Shown one piece after another: positions 1-9,200 of a DNA stretch of 13,899 bases (its first letter is position 1; every line of letters starts with the position of its first letter). Source of the DNA: Chloroflexota bacterium (lineage in GTDB: Bacteria; Chloroflexota; Anaerolineae; Anaerolineales; Villigracilaceae); NCBI GenBank assembly GCA_021796315.1, contig JAJYOH010000091.1, positions 1 to 13,899 of the forward strand, read 5' to 3'. Under the pieces are notes generated by a model that did no database searches, was not told the origin of the DNA, and saw only the letters and a list, made by a program, of their open reading frames with translations. A program made the translations under genes and the position numbers.

Positions 1-137
1 TGGGTATGTTGTCTGAGCAACGTGGTCAGCCTGCTTTGGATCGAGGTTTGGATCTGGGGACGCAGGTCGAACACTTGTTCACCATGCTGTCGTCCAATAT
101 TGCGGGCATCCCCGGATAGATTCAACACTCTGATCAT
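1..137 (-). CDS. Partial C45-type acyltransferase/amidohydrolase-like protein (N-terminus only)
   Basis: An ATG at 137 follows a good ribosome binding site (GAGGAC, 5-6 nt upstream). It opens a reading frame that stays open for 45 codons to the window edge, so the 3' part is missing. It starts 17 nt after the stop of the upstream ATPase gene, so it is very likely the last visible gene of the same operon. The visible N-terminus begins MIRVLNLSGDARNIGRQHGE. The pattern hydrophobic-x-LSG-x(5)-G-x-QHGE resembles the start of the acyl-CoA:6-aminopenicillanate acyltransferase / C45 peptidase family, whose members have 'G...(E/I)G.QHG' before an autocatalytically exposed Cys. That Cys would lie outside the window, so catalytic competence cannot be judged. 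If the family call is right, the enzyme would hydrolyse or transfer an acyl/amide bond, which fits an operon importing an amide- or peptide-like compound. The gene is well supported; the family call is tentative. Confidence 0.55.
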   Translation of the reverse strand, partial: MIRVLNLSGDARNIGRQHGEQVFDLRPQIQTSIQSRLTTLLRQHT

Positions 138-154
138 TGAGTCCTCATTTCTTT

Positions 155-1234
155 TTATTGTGCCATTGGTAATTTTGGCTTATCTTCGATTTGTGGGTAG
201 GCTTGGTAATTCCAACAGGCGACTTGTTGCTTGTCGACTTGAAAAAAAGGTGGGTATTGCGCTTCGCAGATCTTGCCAGTTTTGGCAAAGCAGCGTGGAT
301 GAAAAGGGCATCCCGAGGGGGGGGCGATGGGGCTGGGCACATTACCCGACAGCAGAATCCGCTTGCTGCGGGCTTCCTTTTTCACCCGCGGAATTGCAGC
401 CAGTAACGCTTGAGTATAGGGGTGTCGCGGGGTTTCAAAAATCGAAGCAGTACCCCCTTTTTCAACGATATGCCCTAGATACATCACTGCCACCCGATTG
501 CTAAAATAATTGATCACACTCAGGTCGTGAGTAATGAACAGGTAGGTTAGGTTGAATTCTTCACGTAATTCTTCCAGCAGATTGATCACCTGCGCCTGAA
601 TGGATACATCCAGCGAAGATACAGGTTCATCTGCGACGATAAAACTGGGCTGCATGGCTAATGCTCTGGCAATGCCAACCCGTTGACGTTGGCCCCCTGA
701 AAATTGGTGAGGGTAAGAGTCGATGTGACGTTCACTTAATCCCACCCGGTGAAGCAGGCGGACGACCTCACCTTCAATCTCTAGTGGGTCGCGCATATTA
801 CGATGATGCAGTGGTGTTGTGATGATCTGACGCACCGTCTTGCGAGGATTGAGAGAAGAATATGGATTTTGAAAGATGATTTGAGCTACCCGGTGATATT
901 TCACCATCTGGGGTTTTCCGCCCGGTTTGAGAACAGCCTCGACCTTCCCGCCGGATACAGGAGTGCCTTGGTACAAAATCTGGCCTTGTGTCGGTTCCAT
1001 TAGGCAGGTAAATATGCGTCCAAGGGTCGTCTTTCCACAACCACTTTCACCCACCAATCCCATGGTTTCACCCTGCCAAATGCGCAAATCCACGCCATCC
1101 ACCGCCCGCATAATCTTGGTTTTTGCGCCAACGAGCGCCCGCGCCAGGAAACTGGGCTGGATGAAAAAATGTTTTTTTACGCCGCATGCCTCAAAAAGTG
1201 GCTGACGATCATACCCAATGAATGCACTATTCAT
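155..1234 (-). CDS. dppF: ABC transporter ATP-binding protein, oligopeptide/dipeptide (DppF/OppF) type
   Basis: This is a cytoplasmic ATPase of a peptide/nickel-type importer (359 aa, slightly longer than the usual 320-350). Visible motifs: Walker [10 protein letters not shown] at residues 62-70, Q-loop Q122 ([12 protein letters not shown]), ABC signature FSGGQRQR at 178-185, Walker B FIVADEP at 198-204, and H-loop H236 (ITHDLS). The C-terminal oligopeptide-transporter extension begins near residue 295 and contains SGCPFHPRC (307-315). Four cysteines (C309, C315, C323, C340) match the spacing seen in relatives. The start is an ATG preceded by AAGGAT. It overlaps the stop of the paired ATPase gene by 8 nt, which suggests translational coupling. 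The OppF-type N-terminal extension (about 45 aa before the nucleotide-binding core) identifies it as the F partner. Substrate is not determinable; the symbol follows family usage. Confidence 0.95.
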   Translation of the reverse strand: MNSAFIGYDRQPLFEACGVKKHFFIQPSFLARALVGAKTKIMRAVDGVDLRIWQGETMGLVGESGCGKTTLGRIFTCLMEPTQGQILYQGTPVSGGKVEAVLKPGGKPQMVKYHRVAQIIFQNPYSSLNPRKTVRQIITTPLHHRNMRDPLEIEGEVVRLLHRVGLSERHIDSYPHQFSGGQRQRVGIARALAMQPSFIVADEPVSSLDVSIQAQVINLLEELREEFNLTYLFITHDLSVINYFSNRVAVMYLGHIVEKGGTASIFETPRHPYTQALLAAIPRVKKEARSKRILLSGNVPSPIAPPSGCPFHPRCFAKTGKICEAQYPPFFQVDKQQVACWNYQAYPQIEDKPKLPMAQ

Positions 1235-2291
1235 CGCATATCCTTATAATATGCACCCATGACCAGATAGGGTCGCGTTCGAAATTTACTTGCACCAAAC
1301 AGCGGCAAAAGGAACTCTCCGCGGTTTGGAATATCGGAATGGGACCTTCCTTACAAATTGGGCGAACCAATGGACAGCGTGGTGCAAAGGCACATCCTGG
1401 CGGCAGGTTGATAACATCAAGTACATTGCCAGGTATCGGTTGTATTCGTTGACCTTTTTGGCCTATGGCTGGACGGCATGAAAGTAATCCCTGTGTATAG
1501 GGATGCTGGGGATTTGTCACCACATCGTCTACCGGACCCTGTTCCACAATCCGTCCAGCGTACATGACCGCAATCGTATCGCAGAATTCCGCGGCTACAC
1601 CCAGGTCATGCGTAACCAATATTATGGCAGTATGATGGTCCTGGTTGATTTTTAGCATTAAATTCAGGATCTGTGCCTGGATAGTCACATCCAGAGCTGT
1701 GGTGGGTTCATCGGCAAGAACAAGTGCTGGCTCGCAGATCAACGCCAGAGCAATCAAAGCGCGCTGTTGCATGCCACCAGAAAACTGGTGAGGATAGGCA
1801 ACATAGCGATCCATGGGTGAAGGGATGCCCACCTCACTCATGGCTTGCAACACCCGCTCTTTCTCATGTTTCTTGCGCGTAATATCAAATGGCCAAGGTA
1901 AGTTGGTTCCAGGAATGATGTGGTGCAGGCGCAGTGATTCCCTAATCTGTTCGCCGACAGGGAAGACCGGATTGAGGGTGGTTTGTGGATCCTGAAAGAT
2001 CATTGTGATTTCCCTGCCTCGAATGCCATGAAGCGCACCTGGAGAGAGCTTCAACATATTTTGGCTATTGAAATGGATTTCGCCACTAGTTACTTTCCCT
2101 GGACGGCTAATCAGCTGTAAAATCGAAAGCAGCACCGTGCTTTTACCACAGCCAGATTCACCCACGAGGCCCAACCTGCCTGCGGGGGGGATCGTTAAGG
2201 AAAGGCTATCGATTGCCTGCACCAAGCCACGCTTGGTGGGATAGGTTACCGATAAATTGTGTATTTCCAAAAGGGATTGAGTTTTTTCCAT
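1227..2291 (-). CDS. dppD: ABC transporter ATP-binding protein, oligopeptide/dipeptide (DppD/OppD) type
   Basis: This is the partner ATPase (354 aa) of the importer. Motifs: Walker [10 protein letters not shown] at residues 44-52, Q-loop Q100 in [12 protein letters not shown], the D-type signature SGGMQQR at 171-177, Walker B VLADEP at 191-196 and H-loop H228. The C-terminal extension [10 protein letters not shown] (298-306 region) carries C300, C306, C313 and C329 (also C331). Relatives of this subunit have been described with an Fe-S cluster bound by four such cysteines, so a cluster is possible here, but only the residues are seen. The ATG at 2291 follows AAGGAAAC, 22 nt after the permease stop. 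The last 20 or so residues (after C331) look like a non-conserved tail. It forms a heterodimer with the DppF-type ATPase in family members, driving import across the inner membrane. Confidence 0.95.
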   Translation of the reverse strand: MEKTQSLLEIHNLSVTYPTKRGLVQAIDSLSLTIPPAGRLGLVGESGCGKSTVLLSILQLISRPGKVTSGEIHFNSQNMLKLSPGALHGIRGREITMIFQDPQTTLNPVFPVGEQIRESLRLHHIIPGTNLPWPFDITRKKHEKERVLQAMSEVGIPSPMDRYVAYPHQFSGGMQQRALIALALICEPALVLADEPTTALDVTIQAQILNLMLKINQDHHTAIILVTHDLGVAAEFCDTIAVMYAGRIVEQGPVDDVVTNPQHPYTQGLLSCRPAIGQKGQRIQPIPGNVLDVINLPPGCAFAPRCPLVRPICKEGPIPIFQTAESSFCRCLVQVNFERDPIWSWVHIIRICDE

Positions 2292-2313
2292 GAATATGTT
2301 TCCTTACGCATGG

Positions 2314-3252
2314 TCAAGCAACCGTTTTCAGACGGGGATCCAATATATCGCGCAGCCCCTCAGCAAAAATGTTGATGGAAAGTACCAGGATCATCAGGGC
2401 TAACCCTGGCAGAGTGGAAACCCACCCGGCAACCATTATTAAGTCCCGCCCGGAAGCTACCATGGAACCCCAGGCAGGTATGTTTGGGGGTATGCCTATG
2501 CCGAGAAAGCTTAAACTGGCTTCCATAATGATCATATCCCCGATGCGTAGCGTCCCCAGTACAAATACTGATTGGATGATATTGGGCAGGATTTCCCGAA
2601 TAATGATCGCCAGGTTTCCCAAACCGCTCACTTTGGCAGCTTCAACATATTCCTGGGTTTTTTCTGATATCATTTCACCGCGCACCAGGCGGAAAAATTC
2701 CACCCAACCCTTGAAGATTAACGCCATGATCAGGTTGCCAATACCTGGACCCAGGAACGCCATCACGCCGAGGGCAAAGATCAGAAACGGGAAAGCCAAC
2801 AGCAGATCCGCGAATCGAGAAATTATCGAGTCAACCTTACCGCGATAAAAACCTGCCAATGCACCCAGTGTAACTCCCACCAGCACAGAAATAATCACCG
2901 ATAGACTCCCCACCAGTAAAGAAACCCGTGCGCCATAGATGATGCGGGTAAGAAGATCACGTCCTTGCTGATCGGTGCCCAAGAGAAATTTCCAAGAACC
3001 GCCGTTTTGCCAGCCTGGCGGGATCAAACGGTTGTGCAAGTCACCAAGCGCAGGATTACGCGATGTGATCAGTGGGGCAAACACAGCCGCCAGAATGTAC
3101 AAAATTACAATAATGCCACCTATCAATGCTGTCGGATGGGCGAGCAACTCTTTCATAAATTGTTTCAGGTTGCGCTGCAACAATTTCAGGCGAATGCGCC
3201 ATAGGTAAACCCAGCGGTCGATGGGATGATCAACTGTAGGAATTATTTCCAC
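2314..3252 (-). CDS. dppC: ABC transporter permease, DppC/OppC type
   Basis: Inner-membrane permease (312 aa). It has the OppC N-terminal domain with a first membrane helix at about residues 42-62. The family hallmark GTDQQGRDLLTR follows at 92-103, then further membrane segments at about 110-135, 150-180, 225-245 and 278-297. The cytoplasmic EAA-type coupling loop (YVEAAKVSGLGN at 202-213, ending ILPN) docks on the ATPases in this family. The proposed start is GTG at 3252, 16 nt after the stop of the other permease gene, with AAGGGAG as a well-placed Shine-Dalgarno sequence. The N-terminus before the first helix is somewhat long (about 40 aa) but typical for OppC-like proteins. It pairs with the DppB-type permease to form the translocation channel. 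Confidence 0.94.
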   Translation of the reverse strand: MEIIPTVDHPIDRWVYLWRIRLKLLQRNLKQFMKELLAHPTALIGGIIVILYILAAVFAPLITSRNPALGDLHNRLIPPGWQNGGSWKFLLGTDQQGRDLLTRIIYGARVSLLVGSLSVIISVLVGVTLGALAGFYRGKVDSIISRFADLLLAFPFLIFALGVMAFLGPGIGNLIMALIFKGWVEFFRLVRGEMISEKTQEYVEAAKVSGLGNLAIIIREILPNIIQSVFVLGTLRIGDMIIMEASLSFLGIGIPPNIPAWGSMVASGRDLIMVAGWVSTLPGLALMILVLSINIFAEGLRDILDPRLKTVA

Positions 3253-3268
3253 TTTCGATTCTCCCTTA

Positions 3269-4276
3269 TCAGAGCGTGATCTTTGGATTTAGATAGGTAT
3301 ACAGGACATCAACAATCAGGTTTACCATAACAAATGTTAAAGCATAGACCATTACAGAGCCCTGTACCAGTGGAAAATCGCGGTTGAAGATGGCGGTGAC
3401 AACCATACGCCCCAATCCCGGCCAACTGAACACGGTTTCAACGATCATATTCCCGCCTAACAATACGCCCACTTGCAGACCAATTACTGTCACTGTGGGG
3501 ATTAAAGCATTGCGCAAGGCATGTTTTAAAACAACACTCCACTCTGAAACGCCTTTACTGCGCGCTAGGACAACATAATCCGAACGCAAGGTTTCCAACA
3601 TACTGGATCGAATTACGCGTGCCACCACGGCAGCTTCTGCTGCACCCAGGGTAAGCCCAGGTAATACCAAATGCTTAAGAGAACTTATCAGAGCTGCACG
3701 GTTACCGGTAAGAATACTATCCAGAACAAAGAAGCCTGTACGGGTGACGAGATGGGCATCATAATCGATCCGCCCTTCTACTGGCAGCCAGTGTAACTGC
3801 ACCGCGAATAATAGAATCAAAATAATTCCCAACCAAAAACCCGGCATGGAAATCCCCAGAAAAGCGCCAGCCATGCTTAAGCGGTCGAGAAGTGAATTTT
3901 GCCAGACCGCAGATAATATACCAATCGGCAAGGCCATGATCAGAGAAAAAATGAACGCCGCTAAGGCAAGCTCAATGGTGGCAGGCAGACGATCTTTTAT
4001 CAGGGTGACGACGGGGGCTTCTTGAATATAGGAAAATCCCAAGTCGCCGTGCACCGCATCTTTTAGAAATAACCAGAGTTGAACAGGCAGCGGTTTGTCC
4101 AGATTAAATTCCGACCGTAGTTCTTCTGCCTCTCCGGTGGAGAGAGTTCCTTGACCCATCATGATGTCCACCGGATCTCCAGGCGTTAAGCGCATGAATA
4201 AAAAAACAATGATTGCAACACCGAATATAATTGGTATGGAGACCAGGGTACGCTCAAGAATTTTTATCGCTTTCAT
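3269..4276 (-). CDS. dppB: ABC transporter permease, DppB/OppB type
   Basis: Inner-membrane permease (335 aa, usual size). The first membrane helix is at about residues 10-30, directly followed by the family motif FLFMRLTPGDP (25-35). A periplasmic stretch contains FNLDKPLPVQ (57-66) and GDLGFSY (77-83). Membrane segments follow at about 100-124, 135-160, 203-222, 260-280 and 303-325. The EAA loop YVVLARSKGVSEWSVVLKHA lies at 234-253, followed by LRNALIP. The ATG at 4276 has AGGAACC upstream. It lies 92 nt after the binding-protein gene, with a strong stem-loop in between, and 16 nt before the DppC-type gene. All core family features are intact. Confidence 0.95.
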   Translation of the reverse strand: MKAIKILERTLVSIPIIFGVAIIVFLFMRLTPGDPVDIMMGQGTLSTGEAEELRSEFNLDKPLPVQLWLFLKDAVHGDLGFSYIQEAPVVTLIKDRLPATIELALAAFIFSLIMALPIGILSAVWQNSLLDRLSMAGAFLGISMPGFWLGIILILLFAVQLHWLPVEGRIDYDAHLVTRTGFFVLDSILTGNRAALISSLKHLVLPGLTLGAAEAAVVARVIRSSMLETLRSDYVVLARSKGVSEWSVVLKHALRNALIPTVTVIGLQVGVLLGGNMIVETVFSWPGLGRMVVTAIFNRDFPLVQGSVMVYALTFVMVNLIVDVLYTYLNPKITL

Positions 4277-4307
4277 AAGTTGGTTCCTGGGTTGCGATTT
4301 TATGAGG

Positions 4308-4339
4308 GTCCTGGGGCAATCCAGAGGTTGCCCCAGGAC
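4308..4339 (-). promoter_or_regulatory. Strong stem-loop between binding-protein and permease genes
   Basis: This is a perfect 12-bp inverted repeat (GTCCTGGGGCAA / TTGCCCCAGGAC, 4308-4319 and 4328-4339) with an 8-nt loop. It lies in the 92-nt gap after the binding-protein stop codon and before the first permease. Neither strand has a U-run directly after the stem, so it is unlikely to be an efficient intrinsic terminator. Stem-loops at this place in importer operons commonly stabilise the upstream mRNA or partly attenuate transcription, so that more binding protein than membrane subunits is made. That role is inferred here. Confidence 0.75.
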
Positions 4340-4368
4340 AGATCAGGGGATGTCAGATAATGCTCTGG

Positions 4369-6048
4369 TTATTTCGTCTTGCAAACGTCGACCAAATTGG
4401 TTCTCCCATCCGCAGATGGAGTCCAGTTTTGCACCTTAGCAGACGCGGCCATAACGACTTCCGGCAGGACGAGGAACAGGTCCGGTGCTTCATCATAGAT
4501 CAATTGTTGAGCGTCATTATAGATTGTCTGACGAGCAGCAGTATCAACAGTACTTTCACCTCGCTCGATGTCCTTATCTACTTGAGGGTTGTTATAACCG
4601 GAGAAATTCCCACGACCATAGGTCGTATTGGCCATGTAGCTATGCCACTTAGCTTCCATATATCCCACGGGATCGAAGGCTGAATCTCCCCAGGAATCCA
4701 GGAAAGCCATGCGTTGACCAGCTAAAGCTAGCGGCGCGACTACACCATAATCCCAAACACGCACGCTGGCGTCAATACCAATGGCCCGCAGTTGGTTTGC
4801 CACAGCTTCAGAGATATCTTGGTAAGTTGCTTCTGTATCAATCGTGAAGGACAAAGTCTTGCCGTTCTTATCCAAGATGCCATCGCCATTGCTGTCTTTC
4901 CAGCCAGCTGCGGTCAGCAACGCCGTTGCCTTGGCAGCGTCGAATGGATATGGTTGGAGATCCTTGTCGACATAGTTGTTGTGGGGTGATAACGAGCCAG
5001 GCATAGCCTCGGCTTTACCGCCATAGATAGCTGAAATGAGCAAGTCTTTGTCGATAGCGTAATTCAAAGCCTGACGGACGCGGACATCGTCGAAGGGCGC
5101 TTGCTTGACATTCAAGTCCATCATTATTATGCTTGTTCCGGGGGATGTTTTAACCTGAATGCCGGGAACTTTCTCCAGAATTGGGACTGAATCTGCTGGT
5201 ACATTCTGGATGATGTCTACATCACCAGCCAGCAAGGCTGCCACGCGGGTGGACGCTTCGGGAATTGCTTTGAATATCACGGTGTCAACGCAAGCCGTTC
5301 CGACAGGTGGCAATTCAGACGCGCCGCCCCAATAATCGGCAAATTTTTTCATCACTACTTGGGTATAGCCGGGTTCGGCGGATACGAATTGGAACGGGCC
5401 AGTGCCGATGGGGGCTGCAATGAAGCCTTGGGTGCCAACTTTTTCGAAGTAAGCCTTGGGGAGGATTGATTGGTGAACCAGCATCTGCATGGCGGTCGGG
5501 AAGGGAGTGCTGAAGTGCATTACCACCGTATAAGGGCCAGTCTTTTCGATGGAATCGAGCGGAGCGATTAGACCCTTGCGTGCAGCAGTATGCGGTTTAG
5601 GATAATCGATGGCGCTGGCCGTGATGACTCGTTCGTAGGTGAAAACAACATCGTCGGCGGTCATTTCATCACCGTTTTGGAATTTCACACCTTGCCGAAG
5701 CGTGATCTCCAAGGTTTTATCATCTTTCCAGGTATATGCCGTTGCCAGTTCATCGTATACATCGCTGACATCGCTACGGGTGTTCAATCCGTCAAACATA
5801 TTTCGAATGACAGTCTCAGTATTGCGGTCGCGATAGTCGGCAGGATCCAGGGTTAAAGGGGCGGATATTAGCGCCACGGTCAGGGTTTGGGGTGCTGGAA
5901 CCGTTGGAACTTCGGTCGTAGTCGCAACCCCAGGCACGGGAGTGGCAGCATTTTGAGCTGGCGTGGGTATTGCTGCCGGCGTGCATGCTGAAAGCGCAAA
6001 TGCCAGGATTAATATTGTGGAAATAGATATTCTCTTCGTCGAAAACAT
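4369..6048 (-). CDS. dppA: Peptide/opine-type ABC transporter substrate-binding lipoprotein (SBP_bac_5 family)
   Basis: Extracytoplasmic solute-binding protein (559 aa from the ATG at 6048). This start has AAAGGAGAAG 5-6 nt upstream and gives a clean lipoprotein signal: FSTKR, a hydrophobic stretch, and the lipobox LSAC with lipidated C22. In-frame starts further upstream would add a non-signal extension with no ribosome binding site. After C22 comes a Pro/Thr/Ala-rich linker to about residue 55, then the family-5 domain. Typical stretches include LTLDPADYRD, LEITLRQGVKFQNGDEMTAD, RVRQALNYAIDKD and AGWKDSNGDGILDKNGK. The protein ends shortly after a conserved-looking YNDAQQLIYDEAPDLFLV segment. 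It captures the ligand for the adjacent permease/ATPase set. Family 5 covers di- and oligopeptides, nickel, opines and some sugars, and no residue visible here settles the ligand. Confidence 0.93.
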   Translation of the reverse strand: MFSTKRISISTILILAFALSACTPAAIPTPAQNAATPVPGVATTTEVPTVPAPQTLTVALISAPLTLDPADYRDRNTETVIRNMFDGLNTRSDVSDVYDELATAYTWKDDKTLEITLRQGVKFQNGDEMTADDVVFTYERVITASAIDYPKPHTAARKGLIAPLDSIEKTGPYTVVMHFSTPFPTAMQMLVHQSILPKAYFEKVGTQGFIAAPIGTGPFQFVSAEPGYTQVVMKKFADYWGGASELPPVGTACVDTVIFKAIPEASTRVAALLAGDVDIIQNVPADSVPILEKVPGIQVKTSPGTSIIMMDLNVKQAPFDDVRVRQALNYAIDKDLLISAIYGGKAEAMPGSLSPHNNYVDKDLQPYPFDAAKATALLTAAGWKDSNGDGILDKNGKTLSFTIDTEATYQDISEAVANQLRAIGIDASVRVWDYGVVAPLALAGQRMAFLDSWGDSAFDPVGYMEAKWHSYMANTTYGRGNFSGYNNPQVDKDIERGESTVDTAARQTIYNDAQQLIYDEAPDLFLVLPEVVMAASAKVQNWTPSADGRTNLVDVCKTK

Positions 6049-6075
6049 GATTCTTCTCCTTTTGGTGGTAGTTGG

Positions 6076-6090
6076 TTGACAATTTGTCAA
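6076..6090. promoter_or_regulatory. Perfect 15-nt palindrome upstream of the binding-protein gene (operator candidate)
   Basis: TTGACAATTTGTCAA is a perfect 7-1-7 palindrome. It lies 28 nt before the binding-protein ATG and just upstream of its ribosome binding site on the transcribed strand. It has the form of a dimeric regulator site. The TTGACA it contains has no good -10 at the proper distance on the minus strand, so a promoter is not claimed. It is different in sequence from the palindrome upstream of the RpiR gene. Confidence 0.4.
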
Positions 6091-6117
6091 AGAAATTCAA
6101 AGCAAATATTTCCGTTG

Positions 6118-6129
6118 CACCTCCTTTTT
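6118..6129 (-). promoter_or_regulatory. Orphan consensus Shine-Dalgarno sequence in the spacer
   Basis: On the transcribed strand AAAAAGGAGGTG is a near-perfect complement of the 16S rRNA 3' end. No ATG or GTG follows at translation-competent distance, and the nearest real start (6048) has its own site. The only in-reach rare starts give peptides of 2-6 residues (for example TTG at 6105 followed by one sense codon and a stop). It may be a ribosome standby site, a leader-peptide relic, or chance. Confidence 0.35.
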
Positions 6130-6143
6130 GATTCGCTTATAGC

Positions 6144-6224
6144 CAGGACAACCGAACAGGAATGACCAATAAATCGACACCATCTAGCGGATATTTTCTG
6201 CATTACAGTCTGCCGGTTGTCCTG
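6144..6224 (-). promoter_or_regulatory. Leader-like inverted repeat before the importer genes
   Basis: CAGGACAACCG at 6144-6154 and its exact complement CGGTTGTCCTG at 6214-6224 form an 11-bp perfect inverted repeat around a 59-nt loop. It lies in the 199-nt spacer between the cobalamin-enzyme gene and the binding-protein gene. On the transcript, AACAGG beside the first arm can also pair with CCTGTT beside the second, so two exclusive pairings are possible. No U-run follows. A mRNA structure controlling importer expression or mRNA decay is the simplest reading, but function is inferred only. No other gene is visible in this spacer. Confidence 0.5.
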
Positions 6225-6247
6225 TTGGATTAATATAGGAGCACAGG

Positions 6248-9200
6248 TTAGCTACTATGCTCCTGCAATATACCTACATCCAAGGGAACTATTTCGCGCT
6301 TCATCACACGTAAAGCCTGCTCAGGGTTTACCCTTCCATACAACCCTCCCAGGATGCTTACCATATAGCTGGCATCCAATAGCACCGGGCCGCTAGGGCG
6401 TAGCAGGTATTCTTCTTCGGCGTTGTATAAGGCGCCATTGGCAATCAGCGCCAGGTCTTGTTGATACCCAGGTTTACGGTCAAGGCAAGCATGGTAGATC
6501 GTGCCTCCGATCAGGAGTAAAGTGACACCTTGGTTGAAGAAATTCACACCATGTTGCAGGAAGTAGGTCTCGGTTTCCTTGACGTAGCCGGTATGCTTGC
6601 TGGTAGTAATTGCCATGATTTCCTTCGCCAGGAAGGAATTGGCCGCATTCTCCAGCTCGTTTTCAGGGGTCAGATGGGGGTTCTGGCTAATCCAACTCAA
6701 GTAGCTATCTAAATCAATCTGCACCAATCCGTTGCGATGAGACAGGAATTGGGTAAACTGTCCCTTGCCTGGATGGAAATCTTCTGGCAAGCGGAAAGCC
6801 AAGTAGCGGGTCATGTTAACCGCCAGACTGCCATTCTTGAAATGATCCAGTTCTTTCAGGTTCTCGGCGTTATAGGCCAAACCATATTTGCCCTCTACTC
6901 TGCGGTAGATCAACGGCACGTTGGGAGTCTTCAAGATGGTGCGCTTCACCTTACGCCGGGTGTCATCGCCAGGAAATTGATACAACGGGTTCTCAAGTAC
7001 ATTGGAATAAAAGTCTGTCGTTGCACCGCCTATATCCAAAGCCAAGATATTGCCGATGCCAGGTTCATTGTCGAAGCCATGCGCCAGTAAGTTGATACCG
7101 TGGAAAGCCGCCCGCGGAGTTGGCACGAAGGGCGCGTCCATATACTCTTCCACAACATCAAATCCTTTCCCACGAACAATAACCGTCTGGAAAAGCTCAC
7201 GGATGGCCTCATTAACCACTTCGATGTGAAACTCGTTGATCTCGGGCATGACGTTTTCCGTCATGCGGATATCAACATCACGATGTTGAAAAATGTTTTC
7301 CACCTGTTCGCGGATGTCCTGATTACCGGCATATACTACCGGCACACCATACTGAGTGTAAGTTGCAAACCGGCTTGCTTCCGCCAGCATATGGGCATTA
7401 TGGAGCGGCGTCTCGGTATCACCGCCCTGGTTCGTACCACCCGCCAGCAGGATGATCTCGGGCTGATCTTTCTCATAAATAGCGCGCGCTTGCTCGGGAG
7501 ACAGTTTTCCTTCGTAAGTACCTACCAGTTTGGCACCGGCTGTCAGGGCGGCCAGTTCGGCAGCAAAACCGGATTCTTCCTTGACTAACGAAACCGTCGC
7601 CACTTTCAATCCGCCCTTAGCACTCGAACACGGCAAGCGTATGGCAAACTCGGCCATTTTGTCGCTCAAGGGTTTCCAATTGCCACGCTTATTGCATTCT
7701 GGCAGAACACCCAATCCGTTCGCAAGACCAATGCGGAGGTCTTCTACTGTAGTGGGAACATATTTGAGCGAGAACGTTTCTTCTTTGGTATTGAATATGC
7801 CGATCTTGGAAAAGGTACTGCCAAAATCCACCACCAACACCTTTTCATCTGCCAGTCCGGTTATGCCGATCTCTTTGCGATACTGCGCTACAGCAGCTTC
7901 GTCCGTCGCCTCTACTTCAGCATCTTTGTTGATGAAAGTAGCGTCATCGGCGCGCGAAATATCTTTATCGAAGTACCACGGGTATCGTTTCCGGACGAGG
8001 TCAACGCGATCAAACTCACTCTTGACTTTTATGCCGTTCCATTCTGTGGTACGACACATTCCATCGACAACCTTGGTTCGGCAGGCCCCCGCCATTTCGT
8101 AACGACGGTCGACAACAGTTATATGCGGTCCCTGGAACAAGCCTATCTGCAAACCCAGATCGAGCGTGTCTCCGCCAATTACCTCACAGACATCGGTTGG
8201 ATAGTTTGCTTCGTTAACAATGCTTAATAGGAGCGTTTCGTAATTCTTTTCTGCATTTTCGGATGGTTCATTGGTCCAATCCCAGAAGTTCTCTGGTGTA
8301 ACCGGACCGGCATAGCCACCTAGCAGGGCAGCGTGCAGCACGTTGTACATAGCTCCCTGTTTGAGTTCCCGAATACGAGATTTGATGGCGGGCTCGCTCC
8401 ATATCTGCGGCACTTTTCCTTTAATGAAATCCCAACATACCTGTTTGGTAATCTCACAAGATTCGATAATGTCATCCGCGCTGGCTTCATGGTGCGCTTC
8501 TGAGTGGGTCACAACGTGCAGGATATCAGGCTCCATATACAACTGAGTGTAAATACCAAATGCTAGATGTCCTTTGGCCTGATTCAAGTTGGGCGGAAAA
8601 CTGGGCAGCCCTGAGCGGGTCTCTTTTATGATGTTGAAATCGAAATGCCGGGTCAGCGGCTCGGCCAGATCGTAGGCCGCCTTCATTTTTGCCAGGTCAT
8701 CCATGGCTGAAATCTCTGGCGGCAGTTCAAACATCATTTGCATCACATAATGTTTGATACCCTTTTTTAGAGCGATGATCGCACATAACACGTGATCGGT
8801 CACTTGCATATCATCACTGGTATATCGCAGGCCCCATTGATGTGGATCGTTGATCTCCAACGGCTTACCGACTCCCGCCCAATATTCAATGGTGCGGAAA
8901 TGTTCGTCAAAGGCATCCCGGATGCTGATTGGGCCACGACCGTCCAGCTCATTGTAGAAAAAGATCGGGACCGCCGGGAAACAACTGTTGAGATGCTCTT
9001 CCCATAAATGAGCCAGAGTGACCAACTCATCTGTGCCAGTATATATGCGTGCCATTGGGAAATTGCCGCGCTGTGTAGCTGCTTTCAGCCGCTTAAGGTC
9101 GTCTACTGTGCGGATTGGTGCGCCGCCCTGTCCGGCCAGATATTTGCCGGGATCTTCCTCGCCGCGAATAAACTTAGCTAACAATTCCTGCGAGGTCTGA

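Noticed and set aside
2369..2848. Plus-strand frame opposite the DppC-type permease
   Set aside because: Antisense shadow of a conserved membrane protein gene; no independent evidence.
6076..6081. TTGACA as the -35 of an internal promoter for the importer
   Set aside because: On the minus strand no TATAAT-like hexamer lies 16-18 nt downstream; the sequence there is the ribosome binding site region.
6049..6090. Upstream TTG start at 6090 for the binding-protein gene, adding 14 residues
   Set aside because: The ATG at 6048 has a consensus ribosome binding site and gives a proper lipoprotein signal peptide; the longer form has neither.
7530..8102. Long plus-strand frame (190 codons) inside the cobalamin-enzyme gene
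   Set aside because: Antisense shadow of a clearly conserved coding sequence, Ser/Ala-rich translation without domain features.
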